This document shows, piece after piece, positions 55,661 to 64,000 of a stretch of 64,000 nucleotides of DNA (position 1 is its first letter; each line of letters opens with the position of its first letter). The DNA comes from Methylorubrum sp. B1-46 (GTDB lineage: Bacteria > Pseudomonadota > Alphaproteobacteria > Rhizobiales > Beijerinckiaceae), in the NCBI RefSeq assembly GCF_021117295.1, contig NZ_CP088247.1, forward strand, positions 62,001 to 126,000, in the 5' to 3' direction. The notes under the pieces were generated by a model. That model saw nothing but the letters and a program-made list of their open reading frames with translations, was not told the DNA's origin and did no database searches. The position numbers and the translations under genes are program-made.

Positions 55661-57847
55661 TCAGAAGCGCGCCTGCAGGCCGAGTTGCAGATCCCGACCG
55701 GGTGCGGAGGTGCCGCCTCCGCCGTTGTAAAGACGCAGGTCGGCCAGGGTCGGCTGCTGCCCAGCGATGGCGATGAAGAGCGGGTGGTAGTTCACGTCGA
55801 ACAAGTTGCGCACCTGCGCGAACAGCTTCACTCCCGGCAGCAGGTCCACCTCACCGCGTATGTTGACGAGGACGAAGGGATCCTTGCGCCAGATGTACTC
55901 GCGGTAGGGCTCGGCCGCGGGCACGAGCAGGTTCTCCTCCGTGTTGTACCAGACCGGACCGTTGAGCACCCCCTGAACCTGGATCGTCCAGGGATAGGGG
56001 ATGTCGGTCTGACCGAAGCGAGTGCCGAGGGCGAGCTGGTACTCGTAGACGCGCTCGACCCGGCGCGTGTTGGCGGTGGCGACGCTGACGGCGCCCTCGT
56101 CCTTCATGTCGAAGTTGTAGTTGCCGTTGGCGTAAGCCCGCCAGCGCCAGATGCCCGGCTCCCAGCCGAGGGTGCGTATCATGTCCGTCTCGTACTGAAC
56201 CTCGATGCCGCGGATAACCACGTCGCCCGCGTTGTTCACGTAGTCCGAGGTGTTGCTGTTGGGCCCGCGCGAGCGGGTGATGATGCGGTCCGAGATGATG
56301 TTCTGGAACAAAGCCACATCGAGGCGCGAGACCCCGTTCGTCAGGGTGGTGCCGATCTCGATCTGCTCGCTCGTCTCGGGCCGGATGTTCGCATTGCCGA
56401 AGACGCGCCCGCCGCCCAGCGTGTTGAAGTCGGCGGCGATCTCAGTGGCGGTCGGCGCCCGGAAGCCCGACGAGGCGCCGACGCGGAAGGCGGCCCAGTC
56501 GGTTGCTCGGTAGGTCGCGCCGACGGAGTAGGTCGTGGCCTCGTAGGGGCGCGATCCGGTGATCTGTCCGGCGAGGAACGGCGTCGGATCGAAGCTCGTG
56601 GTGCCGTAGGTCTGGCGGATGCCGGCCCGCAGCGTCACCCGGTCGTCGAACAGGCGCTGGGTGTCCTCGACGTAGAGGGCGTGGAACTGGTCGGTCTGGT
56701 TGTTGTCCTGCGGCGAGACCTGGGCCAACGGGTTGCCGGGCACGCCCACGCGGAAGCGATCGGAGCGCAGCCGGCTCGTCTCCCAATCCCAGCCGAGAAG
56801 CAGATCGTTGCCTGCAAACAGGCTCACGCGTGGCTGGAAGCGGGTGCCGAGGATGTCGAGGTAGCGCGAGTTGAAATCCGCCTGCGTCCCCGGCACAGGG
56901 AGCCCGGTTCCGCCGCGCTGGACCGGCGAGGCCCATTTGAAACGGTCCTCGTCGGTGACGCTGTAGAACTGCGCGAACAGGCTCGCGCGCCCGTCATCGG
57001 TGCGGCCGGTATAGCTCGCATCGAACGAACCGTTGATCCGGTTGTCTCGGCTGTAGAGGTTGCCACCGGAACCGCGGAAGCCGACCCCGTAAATGCCGTC
57101 CGTGCGAAGCGTGGAATCGAGTCGCTGGTTCGGGTCGATCTGGAAGCCGAGCGCGCCGGTGATGCCCATCCGGTTCCACTGAGTATTGGCCATCCGGTCG
57201 CCCGAACCGGCATAGTAGTCGTCGCGCTTGGCCCCCGAGAGGCCGAGATAGTAGTCGAACGGACCGACGACCCCACCGGTCTGCGCACGTCCCTGCGCCA
57301 GCCCCCAGACGCCGCCGATGCCCTCGACAAGGGGGCCGGGCGCCGTGCGGCCGGTCTTCAGGATGATGTTGATGACGCCGCCGATGTTCTGGCTGCCGTA
57401 GATCACCGAGGAGGGCCCGCGCACGATCTCGATCCGCTCGACATCGGCGATGGAAAGCTTGGAGAGGTTCGCCGTACCAGCCCGGCGGCCGTTCATGAGG
57501 ACGAGGACCTGACTGCGGAAGTCCTTGCCTTGGCCGTCGGTGGCACCGCCGCGGATGTTGATCGAGGTCTGGCCCGGCGTCCATTCCGAGAAGAAGCCGA
57601 CGGCGTTCTCGGCCAGCAGATCGGTCACCGATTTGGCGGTGGTGTTCTCGATCGTCGTACGGTCGATGACTTGGACGGTGCCGGCGATCTCGGAGCGCGG
57701 CTCGGGCCGGCCGGTAGCGGTCACCACGAGCTCATCGAGGCTCACCGCGGCGCTGCCGACGACGGGGGTGCCTTCCTGTGCCATCGCGGAGACTGAGTGC
57801 GTGCTGCCGGCAAGGAGGAGCACGAGAGGGAAAATGGCGCGAGGCAT
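55661..57847 (-). CDS. btuB: TonB-dependent receptor, BtuB-like
   Basis: A 728-residue outer-membrane receptor: signal peptide (IFPLVLLLAGSTHSVSAMAQ), TonB box region DELVVTATGR, plug domain (DLLAENAVGFFSEWTPGQTSINIRGG, VLVLMNGRRAG, VERIEIVRGPSSVIYGSQNIGGVINI), 22-strand barrel with PETSEQIEIGT and FDVNYHPLF, ending GRDLQLGLQARF (C-terminal Phe). ATG 57847 overlaps the stop of the methyltransferase gene (TGATG), which is preferred to an ATG 18 bases earlier. The cobalamin riboswitch two genes' length upstream supports corrinoid uptake. Confidence 0.9.
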   Translation of the reverse strand: MPRAIFPLVLLLAGSTHSVSAMAQEGTPVVGSAAVSLDELVVTATGRPEPRSEIAGTVQVIDRTTIENTTAKSVTDLLAENAVGFFSEWTPGQTSINIRGGATDGQGKDFRSQVLVLMNGRRAGTANLSKLSIADVERIEIVRGPSSVIYGSQNIGGVINIILKTGRTAPGPLVEGIGGVWGLAQGRAQTGGVVGPFDYYLGLSGAKRDDYYAGSGDRMANTQWNRMGITGALGFQIDPNQRLDSTLRTDGIYGVGFRGSGGNLYSRDNRINGSFDASYTGRTDDGRASLFAQFYSVTDEDRFKWASPVQRGGTGLPVPGTQADFNSRYLDILGTRFQPRVSLFAGNDLLLGWDWETSRLRSDRFRVGVPGNPLAQVSPQDNNQTDQFHALYVEDTQRLFDDRVTLRAGIRQTYGTTSFDPTPFLAGQITGSRPYEATTYSVGATYRATDWAAFRVGASSGFRAPTATEIAADFNTLGGGRVFGNANIRPETSEQIEIGTTLTNGVSRLDVALFQNIISDRIITRSRGPNSNTSDYVNNAGDVVIRGIEVQYETDMIRTLGWEPGIWRWRAYANGNYNFDMKDEGAVSVATANTRRVERVYEYQLALGTRFGQTDIPYPWTIQVQGVLNGPVWYNTEENLLVPAAEPYREYIWRKDPFVLVNIRGEVDLLPGVKLFAQVRNLFDVNYHPLFIAIAGQQPTLADLRLYNGGGGTSAPGRDLQLGLQARF

Positions 57848-58632
57848 CACGAGGCGGTCCTCCACACGAGGAGGGCGGAAGCTCGGGGAACGGAGAGGCG
57901 GTGTCCGCCAGGCACGGGCACGGCTTGGGCTGAAAGATGTTCGTAAAGCTCGCGTCGGCGGCCGTCATCGAGGGCCCAACCGAGGCGGTCGGCAAGGTGC
58001 CCGGAAGTCCGCTCCAAGTCTCGAACGACGGCGCTGAAGGTCCACTCTGCTCGCGCCGCGATGGATGGCTGATCACATGGCGGCAGGTTGCGTAGAACGA
58101 CGTCGATGCCCGGCGTCTCGTCTTCACCGTGCCAGGCAGACGGCAGACAGCCGGCAAGGCAAAGCCCTCGTGGGCCACGCTGTGCCGGAACCAGCCAGAT
58201 GACATTGCTGCGGGCCCAAGCGCGGCACTGACGCAAGAACACGCCCGCATCCGTGAGCGGGGCAGCGATATTGGCGGCCAGCACGGTGTCTGCGGATCCT
58301 TTGGGCAGATCGGCTTGTTGCCACCCCACTGGCAGAAGGTGCGGCGGCGGCACGAGCGCCCGCAGGCGCTGCTGCATCCCTATGTTCGGCTCGACGGCGA
58401 TCCAGGCGGCAAGCGGATCGCGCACGGCTTGGCCGAGCTGCCCACCCCCGGCTCCGACATCAAGCAGGTCACCAATGCGCGGCACTGCCGCTCGAACAAG
58501 CGGTGCGACATGCGCGACGTAGTCGGATGTGTCGATGCCGACCGCGTAGAGTTCGAGAGGATCGACGCCGACCTCGCTCGCTTCAGGCGGCGCAACGCTG
58601 AAGGGTCGTATGATTGTGCAACTCAGTTCCAT
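57847..58632 (-). CDS. class I SAM-dependent methyltransferase in the cobalamin operon
   Basis: A 261-residue protein with a Rossmann methyltransferase fold: motif I RIGDLLDVGAGGGQLGQAV, acidic end of strand 2 in IAVEPNIGMQQRL, and motif IV-like DTVLAANIAAPLTDAGVFLRQCRAWAR. The substrate is unknown. It is the first gene behind the riboswitch and is translationally coupled to the receptor, so it should act on corrinoid metabolism or on a cobalamin-dependent process. Not similar to CobJ/CobM-type precorrin methylases, which have another fold. Confidence 0.8.
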   Translation of the reverse strand: MELSCTIIRPFSVAPPEASEVGVDPLELYAVGIDTSDYVAHVAPLVRAAVPRIGDLLDVGAGGGQLGQAVRDPLAAWIAVEPNIGMQQRLRALVPPPHLLPVGWQQADLPKGSADTVLAANIAAPLTDAGVFLRQCRAWARSNVIWLVPAQRGPRGLCLAGCLPSAWHGEDETPGIDVVLRNLPPCDQPSIAARAEWTFSAVVRDLERTSGHLADRLGWALDDGRRRELYEHLSAQAVPVPGGHRLSVPRASALLVWRTAS

Positions 58633-58749
58633 CGGTCCTTCCCCGAACCTTGACGGGGGACCGTGGGCGCAAGCCGACGTCGCGGCTGCCGCAACGTGCG
58701 TTCATGCGGCCCGTTGGGACACCCCGCCCACGAGACATTTCACGGTCAA

Positions 58750-58924
58750 GGCAGGTCTCCTGGCTCACAGGTCGCCGCCACCCGTCTGGCCTTCCCGGTG
58801 ATCTCTCACCAGTGACGCAGATCGACGGATGACTCGCCGCTTACAGTTGCGGGGGCAGCTCCGGTTTGGGCGCAAGCGCCGCACCGGATTCCCTCTTAGC
58901 TCGCCATATCGGATGGCGAGAACC
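58750..58924 (-). promoter_or_regulatory. cobalamin riboswitch
   Basis: On the minus strand the leader contains the conserved blocks in order: GGGAATCCGGTGCG, the B12 box-like GCTGCCCCCGCAACTGTAAG, GGCGAG, CACTGG, GGGAAGGCC, GGCGACC, and the closing GAGCCAGGAGACCTGCC at the left end. It lies 118 bases upstream of the methyltransferase ATG and would shut the uptake operon off when adenosylcobalamin is abundant. Confidence 0.93.
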
Positions 58925-59279
58925 TTGATCGCAGCTCATAGACCAAGCGGCGTGAAGGTTGTCAACCGCCAGAAAACTATCTCATGTTGATCTAATTCGC
59001 CGAGCCAATTTACTTGATATCGTATGCGGCAGCTCCACTCACGAGCAGATGTGGCCAGCAACACAGAAAAAGCGAAGCTCACCTTCTCAGCGCCAGGCTG
59101 GCAGTCTTTGTGCATGGAGGAGCTTCAGGCGGACGGGGCAGCATCGGCACTCTTGAAGAGGGCAATCGCACCCCTGGATACCTCGCACACAGGTGTCGAG
59201 CCGGTTTGCACATCGCCGCGGCACGTGTCTCTCGATCGACAGAGCGGGTAGCGCGTTCGGGCCCAGTTCAGATTTATGT
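58925..59279. other. intergenic region upstream of the riboswitch
   Basis: The promoter of the cobalamin operon should be at 58925-58990 on the minus strand. The rest contains only short frames that I cannot support. Confidence 0.4.
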
Positions 59280-59293
59280 AATGTTATAACATT
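59280..59293 (+). promoter_or_regulatory. Zur-like palindrome AATGTTATAACATT
   Basis: A perfect 14-bp palindrome in an AT-rich pocket 120 bases upstream of the remnant TonB receptor. Its core TGTTATAACA matches the type of palindrome bound by Zur in proteobacteria, so the lost receptor was perhaps a zinc-regulated one. Recognition is from memory of the motif. Confidence 0.45.
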
Positions 59294-59399
59294 GCGTTCT
59301 TGTCAAGCGCCGAATCCGATGCTCAGCGGTCGCTCGCATATGGACAGCGCCGTTGCTGTGGAATGTATGAATCGGGAGCACGAACTCAGCGGTGGATTG

Positions 59400-60342
59400 C
59401 GGTAGCCGGCATCAGCGCCGAGAACACGACGATCAACGGCCGGAACATCACCTACGGCTTCCCGGCTGCAGGCGGCGTCACCACCACGCTGGCCAACATC
59501 GACCGCAGCTTCCTGAACGTCGCGCCCGAGCTTTCCCTTCTACCGGCCCGACACCGAGTGGCAGTTCCGGGGGCGGGTCGCCACCGGCTACGCCACACCC
59601 TCGGCCTCGAACCTCACCGTCACCTCCGCCGGTGTGCCAGGCAACAACGGACAGCTTCAGACTCAGGAAAACCTCGGTTTCGATGTCGGCGTCGACAGGA
59701 CGCCGCTACCCGGCGTCCGCTTCAGCGTGACCGGCTTCTACGAGTTCTTCCACAACGAGCTCGTCACGCAGTCGCCCGGCGCCGGCCTCCGAGCATCGCG
59801 GTGTCGAGGTTGGGGCGGACTGGGCCTTCGCGCCTGGCTGGCGGGCGACCGCCGCTTATACCTTCGACGACCAGATCTACACGAGGTACGTCGAGCAGCT
59901 CAGCGCCGGCAGCCTGACCCGACGCTTCGACCGGGCGGGCAATCACATCCCCGGCGTGCCCGCTCACCAGCTCCTGGCGCGCGTGGGCTACGAGGAGGCC
60001 ACTGGCCCCCTGGCGGGCCTGGGCGGCTACGTGGAAACGGTGTTCCAGGACGACCTCTTCATCGACAACGCCAACCTGCTGAAGGCGCCCGGCTACGCCA
60101 TCGTGAACCTGAACGTTCACTACACGAAGGAGCTCGTCGGCTACGCCAAGCGGCTGAACCTGTTCGTCGAGGCGCAGAACGTCTTCGACAGGAGCTACAT
60201 CGCCTCGGCCCAGAACCTCGCCAACTCGATCAGCGCCGTTTCCGGCCTACAGAACGGAGCGGGCGTCCTGGCCAACACCACCGGTCCGGTGTTCGCGGGT
60301 GCTCCGCGCAACTTCGTCGGCGGCATACGGCTGTCCTTCTGA
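59400..60342 (+). pseudogene. TonB-dependent receptor, C-terminal half with frameshifts
   Basis: Three frames together give the barrel end of a receptor: TTTLANIDRSFLNVAPELS, FYRPDTEWQFRGRVATGY, NLGFDVGVDRTPLPGVRFSVTGFYEFF, then EHRGVEVGADWAFAPGWRATAAY, NHIPGVPAHQLLARVGYE and the ending FVEAQNVFDRSYIASAQN, FVGGIRLSF. Frameshifts are near 59528 (extra C) and 59790. The signal peptide, plug and first strands are missing. A Zur-like site lies in front of it. Confidence 0.82.
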
Positions 60343-61020
60343 TGCCCTCAAGCAGCGCAGCGCCGGTGGCGTGGCAGGGTCTCTTGATGCGTGCCTGGCG
60401 TGCGGCCATCGCGGTGGCTGCCCGGTTCGCGCTTACGCGGCAGGCGGTGCTCGGTCGCGCGAGCCTCGTGGCCTCCCGCGACCCCGCGCACGTCCTCTGC
60501 CAGCAGGATGCGGGCAGCAGCGAGGGGCCGTTTAAGGCGCCCCCTCGTATGGGCACCCGGATTGCTGCCTCGTCACCCACGCCCTGAGCTTCGCCTCGGT
60601 CCCGCCCGTGTCGTCGGTGCCGTTCATCTGGCCTGCTCGTAAGGCCATTGCAGTGACCTGGCGCCCTGAGGTCTTCGCCTGTCCCCGCGGCCCTCCAGTA
60701 ACTGGAGCCGGCGCACGCGCGCCTCCCGCCGCCGGATCGATCACCGTTCCCTGATCCTTCAGGCCACGGACCTCATGCCATGTACCGAGCCCCCAGGTCG
60801 AGTTCTACAGCCTATTTCTACTCGCTCGACCGCACCGGCGCACAGCTTTGCGGCGTGCCCACGTAGCTGCCGCTCGACAGGCGCATCTCAAAAAGAAAAT
60901 GCAACTGTAATGCTAGGGCTTCCATCGCCTTGCACTTCAGAAGCCAAGGTTCAATACCAGTGTACTGAATCATAGGCGCCCGCGGCAATTCAACTGCGAA
61001 AGAGTGTCGAGCTTCCACAG
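60343..61020. other. region without a supported gene
   Basis: Frames on both strands are short and show no recognisable domain. GC-rich at 60360-60760, then AT-richer to 61000. It may contain further receptor-locus debris. Confidence 0.35.
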
Positions 61021-61950
61021 CTACGCCTTGCGCGCAACTGCGAAGCGGGCTGCTTGGCGCAGTACTGCGGCGGCCTCGTTCCACTGCGAAACGGCCTCAT
61101 CACAGATGGCAACGAGACGGTAACACTCGGCCTGGGCTCTATCGAAATCGAGGCAGTCGGCCAGCGAGGCCCTCTTTAGGCCCCTGTCCTTGCTCGTAGC
61201 TTTGCCGACTACCTCCGGAGTGGCCACCCGATCCAGGATATCATCGGCAATCTGGACGGCTTGTCCGAGTGCCCTGCCATAGCGCTGAAGGGCGTCGCGC
61301 TCGTGAAAGTCGGCTCCCCCAATCAGCGCACCGGCCTCGACCGAGAAGGCCAGGAGCATACCAGTCTTCATGGTCTGCATCCGTAGGGTCCCGTCTATAT
61401 CCATGTCGGCTGCACCAAAGCGCCCCTCTGCTGAGAGATCGAGCAGTTGACCGCCGATCATGCCACCGGGTCCGGACGCCCGGGCAAGTCCCAGCACGAG
61501 CTCTGCCCGGATCGCCGGGTTGGGTTGCCAGCGTGGGTCGGCAATCACCTCGAACGCAAGGGCTTGAAGTGCGTTACCAGCGAGGATTGCCGTTGCTTCG
61601 TCGAACGCCCTATGAACGGCGGGTTTGCCGCGGTGCATGTCATCGTCGTCCAGCGCCGGAAGGTCATCGTGGACGAGGCTGTAACAGTGTGCAAGTTCGA
61701 CCCCCGCTCCCGTCGCGAGCGCCAGTACTTCAGAGCCGCCGAGCATTCGTGCGGTTTCGATGGTGAGGAATGACCGGAGACGCTTGCCTCGGCCAAATAC
61801 GGCATAGCGCATCGCTTCCATTAGACGTGGCGCCCTAGCCATCTCGCCGGGATCAGCCTCATCGCAGAGATGCTTAGCCAAGAATGCTTCAACTGCCTGC
61901 TTGGTCGCCGCGTGCCTGCAAACAAACTCCATCTCGAAGTTGTCAGCCAT
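61021..61950 (-). CDS. ispA: polyprenyl (farnesyl) diphosphate synthase
   Basis: A 309-residue trans-prenyltransferase condensing IPP with allylic diphosphates in the cytoplasm. First Asp-rich motif LVHDDLPALDDDDMHRGKP (the bacterial FPP-type spacing with two extra residues), GKRLRSFL basic IPP site, KTGMLLAFSVEAG and second Asp-rich motif ADDILD. The length fits FPP synthase. It sits 91 bases behind squalene-hopene cyclase on the same strand, so it probably feeds squalene/hopanoid synthesis. Its lower GC and codon use hint at separate ancestry. Confidence 0.87.
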   Translation of the reverse strand: MADNFEMEFVCRHAATKQAVEAFLAKHLCDEADPGEMARAPRLMEAMRYAVFGRGKRLRSFLTIETARMLGGSEVLALATGAGVELAHCYSLVHDDLPALDDDDMHRGKPAVHRAFDEATAILAGNALQALAFEVIADPRWQPNPAIRAELVLGLARASGPGGMIGGQLLDLSAEGRFGAADMDIDGTLRMQTMKTGMLLAFSVEAGALIGGADFHERDALQRYGRALGQAVQIADDILDRVATPEVVGKATSKDRGLKRASLADCLDFDRAQAECYRLVAICDEAVSQWNEAAAVLRQAARFAVARKA

Positions 61951-62041
61951 TTGGTGGAAACTCTCTTGATAATTTCTTGATACGCAGGGTCATAGGCACC
62001 CAACAGCAACTTCTCGGTTTACATTATACAGTCCGCGGAAC

Positions 62042-63979
62042 TCAGAAGCCGAAGCTGACCTCGCGGCTGTTGCCACGTTGCAAATTCTGCAAGCGGGACA
62101 GGGCAAGGAGGGGGAAGAACAACCGGTAGCCGTGATACCTGAGGTAGAACACCCGCGGAAAGCCAACCGCGTTGTAGGCCTGCTCCTGCCACTCGCCATC
62201 CGCTCCTTGCGTATGCTGAAGGTAAGCCGCCCCGCGCAGCACCGCCGGGTGGTCGGCTTGCCCAACTGCCATCAGTCCGAGCATCGCCCAAGCCGTCTGC
62301 GAGGGCAGGCTCTCGGCGTTCTCGACGTAACGGCCGAGGTCATAGCTCCGCTGGTCCTCGCCCCAGCCACCGTCCTTGCGCTGGATCGAGACGAGCCAGT
62401 CCACCGCGCGGCTCACCATCGGATCACCGTGTGGCACGCCCGCGGCGTTGAGGGCGCATAACACCGACCAAGTGCCATAGATATAGTTGGTACCCCAACG
62501 GCCGTACCAGCTGCCGTTCGCCTCCTGCTCGGCGCGCAGATAAGCCAGCGCGCGCTCGATGACCGGACGGTCCCCCTCGTGTCCGAGCTGGGACAGGAAG
62601 GAGATGCAGCGGCCGGTGACGTCGGCGGTCGGCGGGTCGAGCAGCGCGCCATGGTCGGCGAACGGGATGTGGTTGAGGAACTCGCGGTCGTTCTCAGCGT
62701 CGAAGGCGCCCCAGCCGCCACTCCGGCTCTGCATGCCGACGATCCAGCGCCGTGCCCTCTCGACTGCCTCCGTGTGCTCGGGTCGGCCGTTGCGGTGGAG
62801 CAGCATGCCGACGACTGCCGTGTCGTCCACGTCGGGGTAGTGGTCATTGCCATACTGGAAGGCCCAGCCGCCGGGCTCGGCCTCGGGTCGCATCGCGGTC
62901 CAGTCACCGCGAACCTTCGTGATCTGCCGCGCCGCCAGCCAGTCGCAGGCCGCATTCAGGTCTCTCTGCGCCTCAACGCCGCCAGTGCGCAGGGCCTCGA
63001 TCATGGCATGTCCGGAGAGGCTGGTGTCCCAGACAGGCGAGACGCAAGGCTGGCAGAAGACCTCGTCGTCCTTTTCGACGAGAAGCTTCTCTATGGCTCT
63101 CCAGATCGTGACGCAGCGTGGATCGTCCTCGGGATAGCCGAGCACGTCGTACATCATCAGCGCGTAGGCCATGGCCGGGTAGATCGCGCCGAGCCCGTCC
63201 TCGCCGTTCAGGCGCTCCTCCACGAAGGCGATGGCCTTGGCGATGGCACTCCCGCGCGCAAGCTTCGAGAACAGGGGCTCAGTCCATCGCAGCACGGTGT
63301 CGATGTGCTTGAACACCATGCCCCAACGCGAGCGGTAGGGGCCGCGGATCCAGTCTCGAACCTGATCCGGCGGAGTCTGGAAGATCTCTTCGAAGCTCAC
63401 CGCGCGCGGGTTGCGGGCACGAGGCTGGAGTGCCTGTAGCACAAGGAGCGGCACCACGCAGACGCGAGCCCAGTAGGACATTGCCCAGACGTTGAAGAAG
63501 AACCACCTGGGCAAGTGCATGATCTCGACCGGCATCACCGGAACGCCGCGCCAGGGGATGGCGCCGAACAGGGCGAGCTGGATGCGGGTGAAGACGTTGG
63601 CGCGTTCCGCGCCGCCGTGGCCGAGGATGGCTTGGCGCGCTCGTACCATGTGCGGCGCCTGAGGATCCTCGCCGATGGCCTTGAGGGCACAGTACGCCTT
63701 CACGCTGGCTGACATGTTGAAGACGCCACCGTGGTACATGGGCCAGCCGCCGTGCTCGCCCTGGATGCGCCGCAAGTAGGCGCCGATCCGGGCCTGTCGA
63801 TGTGGTGTGATGCGGTCCATGTAGTGCTCCAGGAGCACGTATTCGGCTGGGATGGTGGCATCCGCCTCCAGCTCAAAGACCCAATGGCCGTCACGGTTCT
63901 GCCGCCGGCTCAGAGCGTGGCCGGCGTTGGTGATGGCGCACAGGTTCTCGGGTGCGGAGAAGCGAGGCTCCGTGTTCAT
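62042..63979 (-). CDS. shc: squalene-hopene cyclase
   Basis: A 645-residue membrane-associated triterpene cyclase turning squalene into hopene. Catalytic Asp-x-Asp-Asp in DHYPDVDDTAVVGM (about residue 380), several QW repeats (e.g. QNRDGHWVFE, QEANGSWYGRWG, QRKDGGWGED), and FFNVWAMSYWARV. Length and termini are normal for alphaproteobacterial Shc. Together with the prenyl synthase behind it, it marks the start of a hopanoid locus that continues beyond the window. Confidence 0.94.
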   Translation of the reverse strand: MNTEPRFSAPENLCAITNAGHALSRRQNRDGHWVFELEADATIPAEYVLLEHYMDRITPHRQARIGAYLRRIQGEHGGWPMYHGGVFNMSASVKAYCALKAIGEDPQAPHMVRARQAILGHGGAERANVFTRIQLALFGAIPWRGVPVMPVEIMHLPRWFFFNVWAMSYWARVCVVPLLVLQALQPRARNPRAVSFEEIFQTPPDQVRDWIRGPYRSRWGMVFKHIDTVLRWTEPLFSKLARGSAIAKAIAFVEERLNGEDGLGAIYPAMAYALMMYDVLGYPEDDPRCVTIWRAIEKLLVEKDDEVFCQPCVSPVWDTSLSGHAMIEALRTGGVEAQRDLNAACDWLAARQITKVRGDWTAMRPEAEPGGWAFQYGNDHYPDVDDTAVVGMLLHRNGRPEHTEAVERARRWIVGMQSRSGGWGAFDAENDREFLNHIPFADHGALLDPPTADVTGRCISFLSQLGHEGDRPVIERALAYLRAEQEANGSWYGRWGTNYIYGTWSVLCALNAAGVPHGDPMVSRAVDWLVSIQRKDGGWGEDQRSYDLGRYVENAESLPSQTAWAMLGLMAVGQADHPAVLRGAAYLQHTQGADGEWQEQAYNAVGFPRVFYLRYHGYRLFFPLLALSRLQNLQRGNSREVSFGF

Positions 63980-64000
63980 CTGTCACTCTACTGGTTGGGT

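Noticed and set aside
54797..57796. 999-codon open frame antisense to the btuF and TonB-receptor genes
   Set aside because: Length comes from GC-rich third positions of the real genes on the other strand; it has no domain and spans two genes.
1..64000. CRISPR array
   Set aside because: No regularly spaced direct repeats with unique spacers were seen on either strand.

Overview
The window is high-GC alphaproteobacterial DNA that looks like Methylobacterium/Methylorubrum or a close Rhizobiales relative. The basis is gene content (SoxXYZABCD with SoxRSTVW-type accessories, a hopanoid squalene-hopene cyclase, a FabI / DUF3141 / hydratase-phosphotransacylase / acetate kinase operon) and codon use; no rRNA or other marker is present to prove it. 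Much of it is an accessory, transposon-rich region with lower-GC intergenic tracts, and many genes are broken.

Layout. 1-3.1 kb: end of a DUF1194 gene, SDR and integrase remnants, an IS3-family element, a PrtN-like gene, and a displaced tRNA 3' half with its terminator. 3.2-6.8 kb: tyrosine integrase and an AbiE-type type IV toxin-antitoxin pair. 7.3-9.5 kb: MFS exporter divergent from an AraC regulator. 9.7-13.5 kb: IS630, IS3 and intact IS701 sequences with two small unknown genes. 13.8-19.5 kb: four-gene acyl/acetyl operon (fabI, DUF3141, maoC-pta, ackA). 19.7-23 kb: GAF remnant, internally deleted IS3 copy, truncated metal-efflux adaptor, amber-interrupted His-rich gene, CopZ-like chaperone. 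23.1-33.3 kb: ArsR persulfide-sensor homologue, two-component system, dsbD/dsbA/L,D-transpeptidase/dsrE operon, a persulfide-detoxification operon (two YeeE-type half transporters, TauE, persulfide dioxygenase, rhodanese) and a sigma factor. 33.5-43.8 kb: DsrE protein, SoxH-like hydrolase, soxXYZABCD, soxW, soxS, ArsR regulator and a SoxT-like transporter. 43.9-52.9 kb: broken IS110 and IS3, nhaA remnant, nuclease, PAP2-type phosphatase, orphan flgC-like gene, and decayed cobN-like / MotA-TolQ-like / DUF2149 genes. 53-58.9 kb: cobalamin-riboswitch operon (methyltransferase, TonB receptor, BtuF, BtuC, BtuD). 59.3-64 kb: a broken TonB receptor behind a Zur-like palindrome, then prenyl synthase and squalene-hopene cyclase.

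How it fits together. The central 20 kb is a sulfur island: thiosulfate oxidation in the periplasm (Sox), thiol reductant supply (DsbD, SoxW, SoxS), cytoplasmic persulfide removal, sulfur-compound transport, and two ArsR regulators that both carry the two cysteines of the BigR/SqrR persulfide-sensor type. Repeated operator-like motifs can be read directly: TTAG-N6-CTAA at two promoters of the persulfide regulon, TAT(T/G)C-N8-G(A/C)A at three sox promoters, and CTTAAG-N5-CTTAA(G/A) in front of dsbD and a dsrE gene, suggesting three separate regulators. The cobalamin locus is a second module whose energising part (cobN-like, MotA/TolQ-like, DUF2149) is degenerating while the uptake operon is intact.
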